Position numbers and translations under genes: made by a program
IMG/VR virus record: IMGVR_UViG_3300020548_000009
Location: 20,685-84,684 of that record
DNA: 64,000 bases
Strand: one strand, 5' to 3'
Source of the DNA: a virus
In this document: piece by piece, positions 47,701-55,898 of the stretch
Numbering within the stretch: position 1 is the first letter of the stretch
Layout of the letters: each line of letters starts with the position of its first letter
The notes under the pieces: model-generated
Told to the model about the DNA's origin: nothing
Databases searched by the model: none
The model's input: the letters and a program-made list of their open reading frames with translations, nothing else

Positions 47701-50205
47701 CTTAGTGGTGGTGACACCACCATTTGTTCCAAGCCACAGGATGTCGCCGACGCTGTAGGCAGAAAGGTTAATTCCATCGACATATCCGCGTGTGATGACT
47801 GGACCGTTTTGGTTCGACGCAACTGCCGTACCCATAACGCCGACAGTCTTGGAAGACGTTGTCTCCAGCGCATTATCGGCGCGCTTGACCGAAGCATGGT
47901 CGCCGTTTCCACCAAAGAGGTATACAACTGTGCCTGATGCAAGTGTCGTTGCTTCCGCATTGCGGACATACGAGACAACCGGTGTGTATGTCGGAACCCA
48001 GCCAGAACCGTCGTAGGCAAGGGCCTGGAATTCTTCTGGTGTCCCAACAACCACATCGTTGAGGTCGTTCAATGATGCATTCAGGGCAACCGATGCGCTA
48101 GAGCCCTCACCGGGTGTATGGGTAACCGTGATAGCAGAGCCAGCAACAATGTCGTTGACGTAATTGCCGGTTGTATCGGTACCGAGGGCTACAGAGTTTG
48201 GCTGAACCGTTGCGGTAATCGTGACATCAGCAGTTCCGTTGAAGGATGCAGAGCCAGACAAATCGCCCGAGAGAGAAATTGCGCGCGAAGTCTGCAGCGA
48301 GGTTGCTGTGTCAGCATTTCCAGTCAGATTTCCGGTGACATTACCCGTTACGTTCCCCGTTACTGGCGCAGAGACGTGCGCGAATGTCACAGATGACGAT
48401 GTTCCGACATCCTGTCCGATTGCTACCGTTGGAGAAGAACCTTCGCCAGGAGTGTGCGTTACAGTAACGCCCGTTCCAGCGGTCAAATCATTGACATAGT
48501 TGCCAGTCGTGTCTGTTCCGAGTTCAATAGCCCCAAGTGCAGCGATGTCACCGTATGTGGTGCCGTCGTTCGTGAACTCCCATTGGTCGTTTGTTTCGTT
48601 CCAGCGAATTAGAACATTTGCTGAAGTTCCGCGCTCAACTTCAATTCCAGCATTTTCTGTTGGTGAGCCAGTGACATTGCTATTCAGAACAACAATGTTG
48701 TCCTCAATCGCCAGTGTCTCTGTGTTTAGGGTGGTTGTGGTTCCGTTTACTGTCAGGTTTCCGCCAACAGTGATGTCGCCAGTTGTGTCAAGTTTTGCGA
48801 AAGTAACCGATGCGCTAGTTGCTACAGACTGACCGATTGCGATTGTTGGGCTTGAGCCCTCTGCCGGCGTGTGTGTAACGGTTACACCAGTGCCAGCGAC
48901 AACATCTGAAACATAGTTTCCTACGGTGTCAGTCCCGAGGTTGATTGTGTCGTTTACCCATACGGTTGAGGCGCTGTTATAGCGCAGGAATTGACCGTCT
49001 GTTGGAGATGTCAAAAGAACATCATGCAAATCTTGAATGTGCTCACCTACAGATGGCCTTACAAGCAAAACGCCAGTTGATGCATTCCTGACAACTAGAG
49101 TTGCAACAAGAACCGAATGACGCGGAGCAACGTTTGTCAGTTTGCCAGCGACTGTTGGGTGAACATAGAGAAGGTCTCCAACAGCCCATGTTTCATCGCC
49201 AACGCTGATTGCTGTTGAAGAATTTCCTCTTGTGTCAAGTCCTCTTACAAAACCAAAAGTTTGAACAAATCCACTGCCGCCATTGGTTATTGATTCAGTT
49301 GCAAGTCCAATAAAACTTTCTTCACGGATAGTTCCATCTGCAGTATATGGAAATACTTCAACTTTTCCGTCTTCCTCTACCCCGGAAGCGTAAAGCGCAG
49401 TGCCTTTTTGAATTTGCGAACCAGTTGTGTTGCGAACACGGAATACCGATTCCTCTCCAAGATGTATGTGTTTATCTGCTGTCAAGCCAAGATTGAGTGT
49501 TCCCTCAACAGAATCCCATGTAAGCATTCCAGCAGCAGGTGCCACACTCGCTGTTGTATCAAACTGAACGGAATCGATATCTGATAGCGAGTCAACCGTC
49601 AAGCCACCAGAGAAAGTGATTGATGTTCCATCACTCGTGATTTCTGCCCCACCAAGATTGATGCTTGTGCCAGACAAATAGATATCCCTGAATCGCGCCG
49701 AAGCAGAGCCAAGGTCGTATGCTTCTGTTGTGCTTGGAATTACATGACCGGCAATATTTGTTTGACCATTTACCGTAAGTTGACCAAACGAAACTGATGC
49801 GGAAGTGCCCACATCTTGCCCGATTGCAATAGAGGCAGTTGAACCTTCGCCTGGGGTGTGAGTGACGGTGACACCAGTGCCGCCAGCCACATCGACCATG
49901 TAGTTGCCGACGGTGTCGGTTGAAAGGTTTACGGCGTCGTTAATCCAGACGGAAGCGGAACTGTCGTAACGCAAAAAATCCCCACCGCTGACGCTGGTGA
50001 TGGTTACATCACTAAGGTCATTCAGTGAACTAAGGGAAATCGGGATAACCGTATACGAAAGCGAATTCCATGCTGTAGTGCCGTCGCCAATTTTGACTTT
50101 TTTCGTGTCGGTTTCAAAACCGATTTCACCCGCGTAAAGAACAGGGTTATTGCTTGTCCAAGATGAGGCTGTACCGCGCTTGACCTGAATCCTTGCTCCA
50201 GCCAT
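44767..50205 (-). CDS. Giant repetitive tail fibre protein
   Basis: 1812 residues. The N-terminus IQVKRGTASSWTSNNPVLYAGEIGFETDTKK is typical of fibre proteins that begin with this short beta domain. The body holds nine copies of a unit centred on GTDTTGNYVSD...GTGVTVTHTPGEGSS...AIGQ, spaced by fibre domains with NGTTTTLNTETLAIEDNIVVLNSN-like strands. One module (residues about 980-1110) has GDRVLVQNQANSVHNGIYDV, shared with other tail proteins here. The C-terminus LGKLADISTNAQTASYTLVL is a typical fibre end. The start overlaps the gene upstream (TAATG). Confidence 0.85.
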   Translation of the reverse strand: MAGARIQVKRGTASSWTSNNPVLYAGEIGFETDTKKVKIGDGTTAWNSLSYTVIPISLSSLNDLSDVTITSVSGGDFLRYDSSASVWINDAVNLSTDTVGNYMVDVAGGTGVTVTHTPGEGSTASIAIGQDVGTSASVSFGQLTVNGQTNIAGHVIPSTTEAYDLGSASARFRDIYLSGTSINLGGAEITSDGTSITFSGGLTVDSLSDIDSVQFDTTASVAPAAGMLTWDSVEGTLNLGLTADKHIHLGEESVFRVRNTTGSQIQKGTALYASGVEEDGKVEVFPYTADGTIREESFIGLATESITNGGSGFVQTFGFVRGLDTRGNSSTAISVGDETWAVGDLLYVHPTVAGKLTNVAPRHSVLVATLVVRNASTGVLLVRPSVGEHIQDLHDVLLTSPTDGQFLRYNSASTVWVNDTINLGTDTVGNYVSDVVAGTGVTVTHTPAEGSSPTIAIGQSVATSASVTFAKLDTTGDITVGGNLTVNGTTTTLNTETLAIEDNIVVLNSNVTGSPTENAGIEVERGTSANVLIRWNETNDQWEFTNDGTTYGDIAALGAIELGTDTTGNYVNDLTAGTGVTVTHTPGEGSSPTVAIGQDVGTSSSVTFAHVSAPVTGNVTGNVTGNLTGNADTATSLQTSRAISLSGDLSGSASFNGTADVTITATVQPNSVALGTDTTGNYVNDIVAGSAITVTHTPGEGSSASVALNASLNDLNDVVVGTPEEFQALAYDGSGWVPTYTPVVSYVRNAEATTLASGTVVYLFGGNGDHASVKRADNALETTSSKTVGVMGTAVASNQNGPVITRGYVDGINLSAYSVGDILWLGTNGGVTTTKPSAPLNTVFIGVVVRATNNGIIYVAVQNGYELNELHDVKTNGKVDKDVLMWNSASSVWINDQINLGTDTVGNYMVDVTAGTGITISHTPSEGSTATISIPQSVATSASPTFAVLTLTGQPTETTHAVTKSYADSIAAGINWHDSVELATAAVLPNSPTYDNGTSGVGATLTASASARLIIDGVNATTGDRVLVQNQANSVHNGIYDVTNQGSVSAAWILTRSSDHDGNLDEVVRGDAVYVANGATHINQGFIINSEGTGTGGAHIIGTDAITFTQFTGAANIVAGTGITKTGNTLSIGQDVATSASVTFNTVSANLVGNASTATTLQNARTISLSGDVTGSVSFDGSTNASITATIAANSVALGTDTTGNYMSDLTAGTGVAITHTPAEGSNATIAIGQDVGTSSSVTFAHVSAPVTGNITGDVTGNSGTATALQNARTISLGGDLSGSVSFNGTSDVTITAAVEPNSVALGTDTTGNYVSDVTAGTGVTVTHTPGEGSSPTIAIGQAVGTSSSVTFAAVTAPLIGNASTATALATSRTISLGGDLSGSASFNGSSNVTINATIAANSVALGTDTTGNYVSDVTAGTGVTVSHTPGEGSSPTVAIGQAVGTSASVQFAQITTTGNVTVGGDLTINGTTTTVNTETINLADNIIVLNSNETSAPSQNAGIEVERGTSANVAVRWNETSDKWEITEDGSTYYDIATTFYVDGQTVASLDDIGDVSITSASAGQVLKWNGTAWVNDAAGGTTINSLDDIADVTITSATSGQFLKWNGTAWVNDAIDLGTDTTGNYMSNVAAGNLITVTHTPGEGSSASIAVSSGTAGQIIVANASGVPTWVTETGDITIDSSGVTAISSGVIVNADVSATAAIELGKLADISTNAQTASYTLVLADKNKIVEMNVASANNLTVPLNSSVAFPVGSQINILQTGAGQTTIVATGGVTINAAPGLKMRAQWSYATLIKRAENTWVLVGDISA

Positions 50206-50660
50206 TACACCGCACCTCCGTCAAAGCCAACGATTACATAATTTGTAACTTCCGCTTCATATATTTCTGGAGAAATAATACCACCATCTACGTCTCCAGA
50301 TAACAAACCTGCTCCGCCGCTTACTTCAGTCCATGTTGAGTTAGAGCGGAAAAAGAACTTGTTATTTGTTGTATCTACTGCGATGGCTCCGTTAGGAAGT
50401 TCCGAAGTAGGCGTCCCATTTGTCGTCAGTGTCACGAGCCCAAGGGCGGCCTGAAATACGTCATCCGTATAGAGGGTGTTTGCACTTGTGCGGTAGAGGT
50501 TGGTATCTCCAGCCGCTGAACCAGAAGACCACGTAAGGCGACCGCCAGCATCAATGCGAATTCTTGCATGTGCATCAAGATTTACGCGCGTAGAGAATGA
50601 TTCGTCGCTTGGACTAGAAAACTCAATGCCGCGTAGGGGCGTTCCAACAAATCGTGTCAT
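50205..50660 (-). CDS. Tail fibre accessory protein
   Basis: 151 residues, beta-rich. RVNLDAHARIRIDAGGRLTW and SELPNGAIAVDTTNNKFFFRS are fibre-like strands of the type that recur in shaft proteins. It lies between two fibre genes, overlapping the giant fibre by one base, and is probably part of the same fibre complex. No enzyme motif. Confidence 0.65.
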   Translation of the reverse strand: MTRFVGTPLRGIEFSSPSDESFSTRVNLDAHARIRIDAGGRLTWSSGSAAGDTNLYRTSANTLYTDDVFQAALGLVTLTTNGTPTSELPNGAIAVDTTNNKFFFRSNSTWTEVSGGAGLLSGDVDGGIISPEIYEAEVTNYVIVGFDGGAV

Positions 50661-50720
50661 ATGAATACAGCCTCGACTGCCTTCTGGTTGTGTGTGCCCC
50701 GCAAGGCACTATGGGTATTA

Positions 50721-52181
50721 CTAACCAGTGACGACGACTGTATATGCGTTCGAAGAAGGGGCGACCGAGAAGGAAACCGTAACGGTGTCCGTGGTCGTCC
50801 GCACTACGTCTGCAATGACGGTGTCATAACTGGAGGAATCATAAACCTGCACAACAACTGCACGTGTGCCGAAGTTGTGAGTTACGGCAAACGATGTATT
50901 TGCACCGTCGCCGACAACCTTGTTAGCAACTCGGGCCAAGACCGGCGTGCTGGTATTTGCGCCAGTCGGGCTTGTGTAAGCAAGGTTCTGGCGGGCTGTT
51001 GCCTCGTCGCTGGCGTTAGTACCGCCATTTGCAATCGGTAGGACACCAGTTACGCCACCACCAGATGCGGAAGAAAGGCTAACTGCATCGACAGACAGTG
51101 TTCCGGCCGTGAATGTAATGCCAGTTCCTGCGATGTTCGAGTTAAGGGCAAGTCCATCACCTGTTGTAGTAAGACCATTTACCGCACCATCAAGTTTGAT
51201 TTGGACTTCATCCCCATCAATCTCAAGGCCGCCAGTGCCATGCAGGGCTACGCTGAGAACACCAGCGGAAGCGGAAAGACCTGCGCCAGCAGCGCCATCA
51301 GCAATGCTGAGTTCATCGTTGACGATATGGATGCCAACACCGTCGACAAGAACGTTGAGTGTTGAGCCGACTTTCTCAAGGGCTTCACCAGCGGTAATCT
51401 GACCAGTTCCCGAGAACTGAGCAAATGTGAGCGGGGTTGTGCCAAGAGTAATCGGGTTGTTTGTAGTAAGAACCCAACCAGTGTCACCGTATGTAGTTCC
51501 GTTCGTGACGAACGTGAACATGCCAGAGGTAACTTCAGCACTTGTATCAGCATCGGTTGCGCGCTGAGCGGTTCCAGATGCGGACACAACATAAATGCCG
51601 TTTTCAGAAGCAGTTACCTGGTCCTTGACGAGAACTCGGTCGCCAGTTTCAAGTACGTGGCTATCAATTGTGTCGCCGGTATTGAGGTCGCTCGCAAGAT
51701 TGACCGGGCCAGTCGTTGCAACATGTACTGATTCCTTAACGTCAAGACCACTGCGTGCTGCATCAACATACGCCTTGTTGGCAGCATCCAGTGCGTTGAC
51801 TGGTTCGGCAACTTGGAACCTACCATCACCATTGCGCTTGACAAGAGTATTTACGCCATCAGATGAACTTGCATTATCAAGCAATGACTTGTCCGATGTG
51901 GACATGACGCCAGGGTTAGATGTTGTGGCAAGATTCGGCTCAATAGAAATTGTTCCATTGGACTCGTTGATTGTGAGTGCTGCAGAAGCGCTGCCGGCTG
52001 TTTGAACAGCGATAATCGCTTTCTTCCAACTTGTACCATCAAAATATTTGACCGTCTTCTCGGTCGAGTTGTAAATGAGGCGACCCTCAAAGTTCCCAGT
52101 GCTCGGGTCAGAAGCAACGACCTGGAACTTTCCGTTCTGGAGTTCGTTCTGATTAAGATTTAAGTTTGTTACGAATTTCAT
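50721..52181 (-). CDS. Tail fibre protein
   Basis: 486 residues. It opens with NLNLNQNELQNGKFQVVA and a GRLIYNSTEKTVKYFDGTSW segment common to phage fibre proteins. Residues about 135-270 form the module ALDAANKAYVDA...GDRVLVKDQVTASENGIYVV...AQRATDADTSAE, shared with the giant fibre and the Gp37-like protein. The C-terminus (VVVQVYDSSSYDTVIADVV and onward) resembles fibre heads. It is 22 bases downstream of the minor tail gene. Host recognition is a reasonable guess. Confidence 0.75.
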   Translation of the reverse strand: MKFVTNLNLNQNELQNGKFQVVASDPSTGNFEGRLIYNSTEKTVKYFDGTSWKKAIIAVQTAGSASAALTINESNGTISIEPNLATTSNPGVMSTSDKSLLDNASSSDGVNTLVKRNGDGRFQVAEPVNALDAANKAYVDAARSGLDVKESVHVATTGPVNLASDLNTGDTIDSHVLETGDRVLVKDQVTASENGIYVVSASGTAQRATDADTSAEVTSGMFTFVTNGTTYGDTGWVLTTNNPITLGTTPLTFAQFSGTGQITAGEALEKVGSTLNVLVDGVGIHIVNDELSIADGAAGAGLSASAGVLSVALHGTGGLEIDGDEVQIKLDGAVNGLTTTGDGLALNSNIAGTGITFTAGTLSVDAVSLSSASGGGVTGVLPIANGGTNASDEATARQNLAYTSPTGANTSTPVLARVANKVVGDGANTSFAVTHNFGTRAVVVQVYDSSSYDTVIADVVRTTTDTVTVSFSVAPSSNAYTVVVTG

Positions 52182-52204
52182 GTGGGTCTACCTCCAGAGT
52201 TCTC

Positions 52205-52882
52205 CTATGAAAGATACGCCTTTCCAGCGAAAGAGTGTGAGAAGGTCACCGTTAGGGCATTTTCCGACACATACGTGACCTCCCCCACAACTTTGCTGAG
52301 GGCGCTATCAACAATGCTGACATTTGGGTAAAACTTCATATTGTGCGTGATATTCCATGTATTCGATGCAGTTGGTTGGTCGTGTACATACCTAGAACGG
52401 GTTCTTAATTCCTCTATTGCGTCCTGAACATTGACAGAGGTGATTTCTGATGTCGGAACAAAAATGATGTTCTCTGCTGAACCAGCATCCGAAAAAGCGT
52501 CATTGACATACTCAACAGTCGCATAGTTCTCCTGCACGACTGGAGCAATATTTGGGGCAAGGTCCGCCAAGTCAACAGCACCAAGAATCGCGTCCTTGTC
52601 AATCTCGATAAAGTATTTATTTAGTGCGCATCCAGAAATTCGCTCTGTCACTTCATAGGTAACGCCAAGGGGTTCTGTTGCGGTGTCGTTGGTCGCGTAC
52701 AAGACAACCGAAAAAGAGCCAGATGCACTGAGTGTCGCGGTAACCAAAGATGGAGCAACTGTGAGATTGAATTGAGGTTGACGCATTGGTGCAGTAAGGA
52801 GGAACGTGACGCGACCGGACTGCGGGTTGCCAGTTCCTGTCTCAACATACGTTCCCGTAACGGTGATTGGTGTAAATGCCAT
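52205..52882 (-). CDS. Minor tail or fibre-base protein
   Basis: 225 residues. The N-terminal half is a beta-sandwich-like domain (TGNPQSGRVTFLLTAPM onward), as in proteins that open with an Ig-like or collar domain. The C-terminal motif RYVHDQPTASNTWNITHNM, then YPNVSIVDSALSKVVGEVTY and FSFSHSF-like end, is a known fibre-tip domain. It begins at the stop of the tail terminator gene. Confidence 0.7.
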   Translation of the reverse strand: MAFTPITVTGTYVETGTGNPQSGRVTFLLTAPMRQPQFNLTVAPSLVTATLSASGSFSVVLYATNDTATEPLGVTYEVTERISGCALNKYFIEIDKDAILGAVDLADLAPNIAPVVQENYATVEYVNDAFSDAGSAENIIFVPTSEITSVNVQDAIEELRTRSRYVHDQPTASNTWNITHNMKFYPNVSIVDSALSKVVGEVTYVSENALTVTFSHSFAGKAYLS

Positions 52883-53271
52883 TACTGCGCCTTTTGTATG
52901 ACGTTGAGGGTTACTGCGTGTAAAATAGTATCATCCTCGGAGTCGAAGGCTCTTTGTATGTCTGCGACACGAACCCTGTAAACAAACTTGTTTGCGCTCA
53001 AATTTGCATTGTCTAGCGCAGCAACAACCTCGTCAATAATTGCTGTGTTTTCTGATTGGCGCAACTGCCACAGGCTGACCTGAACGAGCCGTGTCCTTGC
53101 CAGTACAACCTGGTCTCCAATCAGTGCCGGGGTATTCCCAAGTTCGTCAAAGATTGTGATATATGGATATGCAGTTTCCGGTGGAGCGATATCTCTATAA
53201 ATACGCGAACCAACGCTTGTTATCGAATCATTGACCAGCACGGTCCGGATAGCGCCGCCGATGGAAGCCAT
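52882..53271 (-). CDS. Tail terminator/completion protein (DUF3168-like)
   Basis: 129 residues from ATG 53271, overlapping the upstream stop as TGATG. Small alpha/beta protein with the pattern of tail terminators: IRTVLVNDSITSVGSRIYRD, YPYITIFDELG, then strands RTRLVQVSLWQLRQ and a helix. Position right after the gp10-like protein fits. It caps the tail tube for head joining. Confidence 0.7.
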   Translation of the reverse strand: MASIGGAIRTVLVNDSITSVGSRIYRDIAPPETAYPYITIFDELGNTPALIGDQVVLARTRLVQVSLWQLRQSENTAIIDEVVAALDNANLSANKFVYRVRVADIQRAFDSEDDTILHAVTLNVIQKAQ

Positions 53272-53783
53272 CACATCTCCAAATCAAGGGTGAACACCGA
53301 ACCCTTAAGGGAGCGGGTCTTGCGGGAATAAGCAATCTTTAGGTGGCGGGCAACATTTGACGCGGCAACAGCCGCTACTTTATCTTTTGCTGGCCTAATG
53401 AATGGTCGTGGCTGTGTCGTTGTTGTGCCGAATTCCAAATCTTTTGCAAATGATGCATTGCTGCCAAACTCTGCAATTGCCGGATTTTGATTTGGCCCAC
53501 TAACCACCTTGTTGTAGATACTTGGCTCAAGCGTTTCACCGCGCATTGCTGCCGGTGGTTCACCTGGAGCAGAAGACATTCTTTTCTTTCCGTTCTTAAA
53601 ATACGGTCTGTAACTACCTTTTTGGAGAATAAAGCGGGTTGTCTCGTTAAAGCCAATTACAGACAAATCTTCTGCTGCTTTACGCATCTGATATACGCCG
53701 GCCAAAATAATGCTCTTGACTTGTGGCTCTAATGAATCCAGGATTTTGTAAAGTTTTTGCGTTGGTGTCAATTTGGAAGCCAT
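53271..53783 (-). CDS. HK97 gp10-like neck protein
   Basis: 170 residues from ATG 53783, which overlaps the head-closure stop (TAATG); a TTG-type longer start is less likely. It has the basic N-terminus, the long helix (VKSIILAGVYQMRKAAEDL) and the C-terminal DLEFGTTTTQPRPFIRPA segment, which is the classic gp10-like signature (EFGT...PRPFLRPA). It acts in tail joining. Confidence 0.8.
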   Translation of the reverse strand: MASKLTPTQKLYKILDSLEPQVKSIILAGVYQMRKAAEDLSVIGFNETTRFILQKGSYRPYFKNGKKRMSSAPGEPPAAMRGETLEPSIYNKVVSGPNQNPAIAEFGSNASFAKDLEFGTTTTQPRPFIRPAKDKVAAVAASNVARHLKIAYSRKTRSLKGSVFTLDLEM

Positions 53784-54115
53784 TATCGCATTGTCCTTCT
53801 GCATTCTGCGCGAATGTGTGTTTTCGTAAACAGCAAAGAATCTATTTCGTAAACGCCATTCACAACTTGATGAAAATTATTAATAACAACTTGGTCACCA
53901 TAGGTCACGCTTGCGCTAAGTGGAAGTCGGCAAACAATGTTGCGCTCTTCACTTATTTGACCAACAGTGTTCTCCATCACTTCCTCGGATGCTTTTTGAT
54001 GGATTGAACCGTAAACTGTTGTATCGGAACCTGTATTGCTCCAGATTCCTTCTGATTCATTTGCATAACCAGCAATCATGTTTCGGATTACTATCGGCGT
54101 GTAGGCACCTCGCAT
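53783..54115 (-). CDS. Head closure protein
   Basis: 110 residues from ATG 54115; the frame is open nine bases further to a TTG. Beta-rich: VYGSIHQKASEEVMENTVGQ, then ASVTYGDQVVINNFHQVVNG and GVYEIDSLLFTKTHIRAEC, typical of Hc1-type proteins that plug the connector. Its position between connector and gp10-like protein is as expected. Confidence 0.7.
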   Translation of the reverse strand: MRGAYTPIVIRNMIAGYANESEGIWSNTGSDTTVYGSIHQKASEEVMENTVGQISEERNIVCRLPLSASVTYGDQVVINNFHQVVNGVYEIDSLLFTKTHIRAECRRTMR

Positions 54116-54116
54116 A

Positions 54117-54677
54117 TCACACAATCACCCTTCGCTTAAATCTCTTTACGGAGTTAAGTTCACGCTCGGTAAATCCGCCTTCCCCACCGTCGGGAAAAAT
54201 GTAATCAGTTCCCTCAACATTGAGCCTTGCAAGACCCTGAGCGTCGATGAGGAACTTACTCATTTCGCGTGTTGCTGCTGTGTAGAGCACGCGCTCAAGT
54301 GCGACAGTGTCGCTAGAGGTCATTCCTGCGGTGTAGGTGACAAGTGCTTGATTGCCTGTTCCAGCAATTCGGATGTTGTCAATACCCCAAGGGAAAATGT
54401 CAAAGTCGGCAATATTTTGCTCTTCTTCTTCTCCTGGCATTCCAACATAAAAAGATGTGACACTCTGGACTGGAGCATGGCGCAGGAATATCTGGCGCTG
54501 TCCGGGGACCAACTTGTGCTCTTCTTCTGAATAGAGCCTGGCGCCGAGAGGGCGGTTCAAAAAGTATTCAAGTTCAGCCTCAAGAGATGCAAGAATCGAC
54601 ATGGCGGCGTCTTGTTGGGCTGCCGTGAATGTCTTCCCCATGAATATTTCGAGGTCGTCATAGGTGAGAATGGCCAT
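54117..54677 (-). CDS. Head-tail connector protein (gp6-like)
   Basis: 186 residues. The helical start YDDLEIFMGKTFTAAQQDAA, then ASLEAELEYFLNRPLGARLY, is the gp6/Ad1 connector signature, followed by a beta segment (RHAPVQSVTSFYVG) and the helix ALERVLYTAATREMSKFL. It forms the ring under the portal. Ends with basic VKRFKRRVIV. Confidence 0.8.
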   Translation of the reverse strand: MAILTYDDLEIFMGKTFTAAQQDAAMSILASLEAELEYFLNRPLGARLYSEEEHKLVPGQRQIFLRHAPVQSVTSFYVGMPGEEEEQNIADFDIFPWGIDNIRIAGTGNQALVTYTAGMTSSDTVALERVLYTAATREMSKFLIDAQGLARLNVEGTDYIFPDGGEGGFTERELNSVKRFKRRVIV

Positions 54678-54718
54678 AAAGCCGATAATACACCAGACGT
54701 CAAAATTATTTTATTTGG

Positions 54719-55117
54719 CTACTCTTCTGCTTCGCATACCCAGAATATGTTCTTGTATGCGAATACCCCGTAATCGCCATCTCCGAGGTCCAGCATGAAG
54801 CCCATATCCTCTGCGTTAATGCGCACATCCACCTTGTCGACATACCCAAAACATGAGTGCATGATGATGTTGTTATCGTCAAGCAGTTCCCAGCCGTACC
54901 GAACTTCAATGCGCTTATCTAGGTCGTAGGCGCTACGAATCATCCCAGTAGTGGCAACGCGACCAATCAGGCTTTCGTAAGGGTTCTCCGGGTTGAAGTC
55001 ATCCCTCTCCATGAAAATCTTGAAGATTGCCGCCTTGATGAGGGCATAGGCGTGTGGGTGCGACCACGCCCCAGAGAAGTCCAGGTCCAGCGACTCTTCG
55101 TCGTCCGGCTCTTGCAC
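54719..55117 (-). CDS. Hypothetical head-region protein, GTG start
   Basis: About 132 residues. The frame stays open for about 38 codons upstream, but those overlap a separate small gene, so GTG 55117 (VQEPDDEESLDLDF) is chosen; the ribosome site is weak. It contains AWSHPHAYALIKAAIFKIFM, then RVATTGMIRSAYDLDKRIEV and an acidic end (CEAEE). No family recognised; position suggests a head or neck accessory role. Confidence 0.5.
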   Translation of the reverse strand: MQEPDDEESLDLDFSGAWSHPHAYALIKAAIFKIFMERDDFNPENPYESLIGRVATTGMIRSAYDLDKRIEVRYGWELLDDNNIIMHSCFGYVDKVDVRINAEDMGFMLDLGDGDYGVFAYKNIFWVCEAEE

Positions 55118-55121
55118 GGCG

Positions 55122-55280
55122 TTACTTTGTTTCGATATTTGCGAAAGAAGAAACAGCGATTGGAAGCACTTTGTACTTCTTGGCCTCATCAATCGTAAGC
55201 CTGTCGCCTTTACTGTGGACTCGGACGGCAACGCCGTTGCGTGTCTCGAAGATATCGCGTGGGGAAATTACGTGTGTCAT
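55122..55280 (-). CDS. Small hypothetical protein
   Basis: 52 residues from ATG 55280 to TAA 55122. RDIFETRNGVAVRVHSKGDR is beta-like and the rest is a short helix and strand. Conserved small proteins of this style appear between capsid and connector genes of siphoviruses. It explains the stretch between the beta-hydroxylase-like gene and the 54.7-kb gene. Confidence 0.5.
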   Translation of the reverse strand: MTHVISPRDIFETRNGVAVRVHSKGDRLTIDEAKKYKVLPIAVSSFANIETK

Positions 55281-55289
55281 GCCAACACT

Positions 55290-55820
55290 CTAGCAGGCAT
55301 CAATAATCAAATGCACACGGTCTATTTTTGAGCCATTTTGCACGCTGTGAAGTTTCCCAGTGTTGTTTATTTCCCAAATCTCGCCCATGGGGATATGCAT
55401 CTCTTCGCCATCTACTTCGAACGTGCACTTTTGGTCTGTCGTTACCGGGAGGTGAAATCGTCTTGTTACTTGCAATAATTCTGTTGCATCCTTATGTCTG
55501 CCGATTGATTTGCCCGCTTTTAGAAGCACAAGATTTGCTCTGCGAATATTGCTGTGCTGTCCAATGCTAGATAAATAATTTTCTATTTCTTTTAGATGAT
55601 TTGCAAATGAGTCATAGAACCGCGGGGCTATTTTTCTTGCTTGTGGAAGTTCATTGAACAAGATTGGAATCGTCAATGTGTCACGATGGCCAATGATGTT
55701 GTCCTGCCTATAGGTAAATGCTTCCCACGATGATGGAGAGAGTGAATTGACTGTGTTTGCTATTGAAGACGTGTCGTGATATCCAACAAATCTAAAATTG
55801 AAATCTTTATCTAATGCCAT
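55290..55820 (-). CDS. Aspartyl/asparaginyl beta-hydroxylase-like 2OG oxygenase
   Basis: About 176 residues from ATG 55820; an in-frame ATG at 55856 lies inside the terminator hairpin and is less likely. Family landmarks: HKD (His109, Asp111), RRFHLPVTT with the strand Arg, GEIWEINNTGKLHSVQN with His158, and DRVHLI with Arg168. These bind iron and 2OG in AspH/LpxO-like enzymes. It is inserted between the capsid and connector genes, an uncommon place for an enzyme. A virion protein substrate is possible (inference). Confidence 0.8.
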   Translation of the reverse strand: MALDKDFNFRFVGYHDTSSIANTVNSLSPSSWEAFTYRQDNIIGHRDTLTIPILFNELPQARKIAPRFYDSFANHLKEIENYLSSIGQHSNIRRANLVLLKAGKSIGRHKDATELLQVTRRFHLPVTTDQKCTFEVDGEEMHIPMGEIWEINNTGKLHSVQNGSKIDRVHLIIDAC

Positions 55821-55838
55821 ATGTCCATAAAAGCCGAA

Positions 55839-55876
55839 GCCCCCGCCTTTGTCCATTGCTGGACTCGGGCGGGGGC
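55839..55876 (-). terminator. Strong hairpin terminator after the major capsid gene
   Basis: GCCCCCGCC (55839-55847) pairs with GGCGGGGGC (55868-55876); a second inner stem GTCCA/TGGAC closes a 4-base loop. On the minus strand TTCGGCTTTTAT follows. It begins about 23 bases after the capsid stop, separating capsid from the hydroxylase-like gene. Confidence 0.75.
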
Positions 55877-55898
55877 AACGACTAAGCCGTTAGGCTAA

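Noticed and set aside
55821-55856. Upstream ATG for the beta-hydroxylase-like gene
   Set aside because: It falls inside the capsid terminator hairpin and would be cut off or hidden in the transcript.
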